DNA from: Magnetofaba australis IT-1
Lineage (GTDB): Bacteria; Pseudomonadota; Magnetococcia; Magnetococcales; Magnetococcaceae
Length of the DNA stretch: 64,000 bases
Direction of reading: 5' to 3'
Assembly (NCBI RefSeq): GCF_002109495.1
Contig: NZ_LVJN01000018.1
Coordinates: 410,958 to 474,957 of the forward strand
Shown: positions 63,480-64,000 of the stretch, one piece after another
How the letters are laid out: each line of letters opens with the position of its first letter
Position numbering within the stretch: position 1 is the first letter of the stretch
The notes under the pieces: generated by a model
Seen by the model: only the letters and a program-made list of their open reading frames with translations
Databases searched by the model: none
What the model was told of the DNA's origin: nothing
Position numbers and translations under genes: made by a program

Positions 63480-64000
63480 ATGGCCGACAGACCCCCTGAC
63501 GGCTCTGCGCCGGTTATCGGCATCATCGCCGGCAATGGCGCGCTTCCCCTGATTCTGGCGGACAAACTCCGTGCCGACGGCCATCGTGTGGTGGCAGTGG
63601 GGCATGAGGGCGAAACCGATCCTGAGCTGGCCCAGCGGGTGGACGGCTTTGCCTGGGTCAAGCTGGGAAAATTCAAAACCATCCTCAAACATTTGGCGAA
63701 ATGGCGCGCCACCGAAGCGGTGATGTGCGGCGGCATCGCCAAATCCAGCATCTGGCGCGTGCGTCCCGACGCTTTGGCGCTGCGTATGGCGCTCTCTCTG
63801 CGCACGCTCCACGACGATGTCCTCTTGCGCGCCATTGCGCAAATCCTGGAAGATCACGGCATGACCCTGCGCGGCCCGGCGGAGATCGCGCCATCATTGT
63901 TGGCGCCTGCGGGGGTGCTCACGCGCCGTCAGCCCACCCCGGAGCAGTGGGAGGATATCCATTTTGGCTTTGAAATGGCCAGCCGCTTGGGCGAGTTCGA
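63480..64000 (+). CDS. lpxI: UDP-2,3-diacylglucosamine hydrolase LpxI, partial
   Basis: The first ~173 residues of an LpxI (DUF1009) protein, which cleaves UDP-2,3-diacylglucosamine to lipid X and UMP. Visible blocks: IGIIAGNGALPLILADKLRADGH at the start, then FAWVKLGKFKTILKHLAKWRATEAVMCGGIAKSS and LLRAIAQILEDHGM. LpxI replaces LpxH in alphaproteobacteria and some others. The gene runs off the window end. The ATG at 63480 begins 18 bp after lpxA, without a strong ribosome site. Confidence 0.93.
   Translation, partial: MADRPPDGSAPVIGIIAGNGALPLILADKLRADGHRVVAVGHEGETDPELAQRVDGFAWVKLGKFKTILKHLAKWRATEAVMCGGIAKSSIWRVRPDALALRMALSLRTLHDDVLLRAIAQILEDHGMTLRGPAEIAPSLLAPAGVLTRRQPTPEQWEDIHFGFEMASRLGEF

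Overview
The window reads as a gene-dense, GC-rich Gram-negative proteobacterial chromosome. It encodes BamA, a periplasmic chaperone, lipid A enzymes (LpxA, LpxI), Tat export, RND efflux and a large number of receiver and histidine-phosphotransfer proteins. The mix (chemosensory cluster, bactofilin with an M23 peptidase, PilZ, GGDEF) suggests a motile alphaproteobacterium-like or Magnetococcales-like bacterium. That placement is an inference from general protein resemblance and has not been tested.

Layout. Bases 1-298 are a low-complexity TACG/ACGT run that looks like a sequencing or assembly artefact at a contig end. Bases 300-9000 hold a C_GCAxxG_C_C protein, a coiled-coil DNA-binding protein, a GT2 glycosyltransferase, an MgtE magnesium transporter, the YejE/YejF half of a peptide ABC importer, a REC-Hpt protein and a YajD-type HNH protein. 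Bases 9000-12300 hold msrP-msrQ (repair of oxidised periplasmic methionines) and a PilZ protein coupled to a membrane-anchored methyltransferase. Bases 12450-15200 are a complete arsR - gapdh - arsJ operon for organoarsenical efflux, with a recognisable promoter and operator. Next come a MetF-like protein translationally coupled to a siroheme-synthase dehydrogenase, and an Hpt protein. A REC-PAS-PAS-GGDEF gene follows, split by an intact IS3-family element; removing the element and one 4-bp target copy restores a continuous 560-residue reading frame.

Bases 20700-27900 carry an OmpR-type regulator, dtd, a fused 5-oxoprolinase/hydantoinase, an M23 peptidase-bactofilin pair whose genes overlap by 79 bp, and yjbQ. 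Bases 27896-37738 are a minus-strand chemosensory operon: pseudo-CheB-REC, CheR-TPR, CheW-CheW, MCP, CheA with two Hpt domains and a receiver, and CheB. It has no CheY or flagellar gene in the window, so it may serve an alternative cellular function as Wsp/ACF systems do. The pseudo-CheB has lost both its receiver chemistry and its esterase serine but carries an intact second receiver. An RND pump, a GCS2-type ligase with a deacylase neighbour, a PhoB-like regulator, and a hybrid kinase with an NtrC-like regulator (altered GAFTGA loop) follow.

From about 49 kb to the end the content is housekeeping: a small membrane protein, ilvD, yciO, rpsB-tsf, then pyrH-frr-uppS-cdsA-dxr-rseP-bamA-ompH-fabZ-lpxA-lpxI. 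This last run links translation, undecaprenyl and phospholipid synthesis, isoprenoid synthesis, outer-membrane assembly and lipid A. lpxD is absent from its usual place, and lpxI is cut by the window end. I saw no tRNA, rRNA or CRISPR array.
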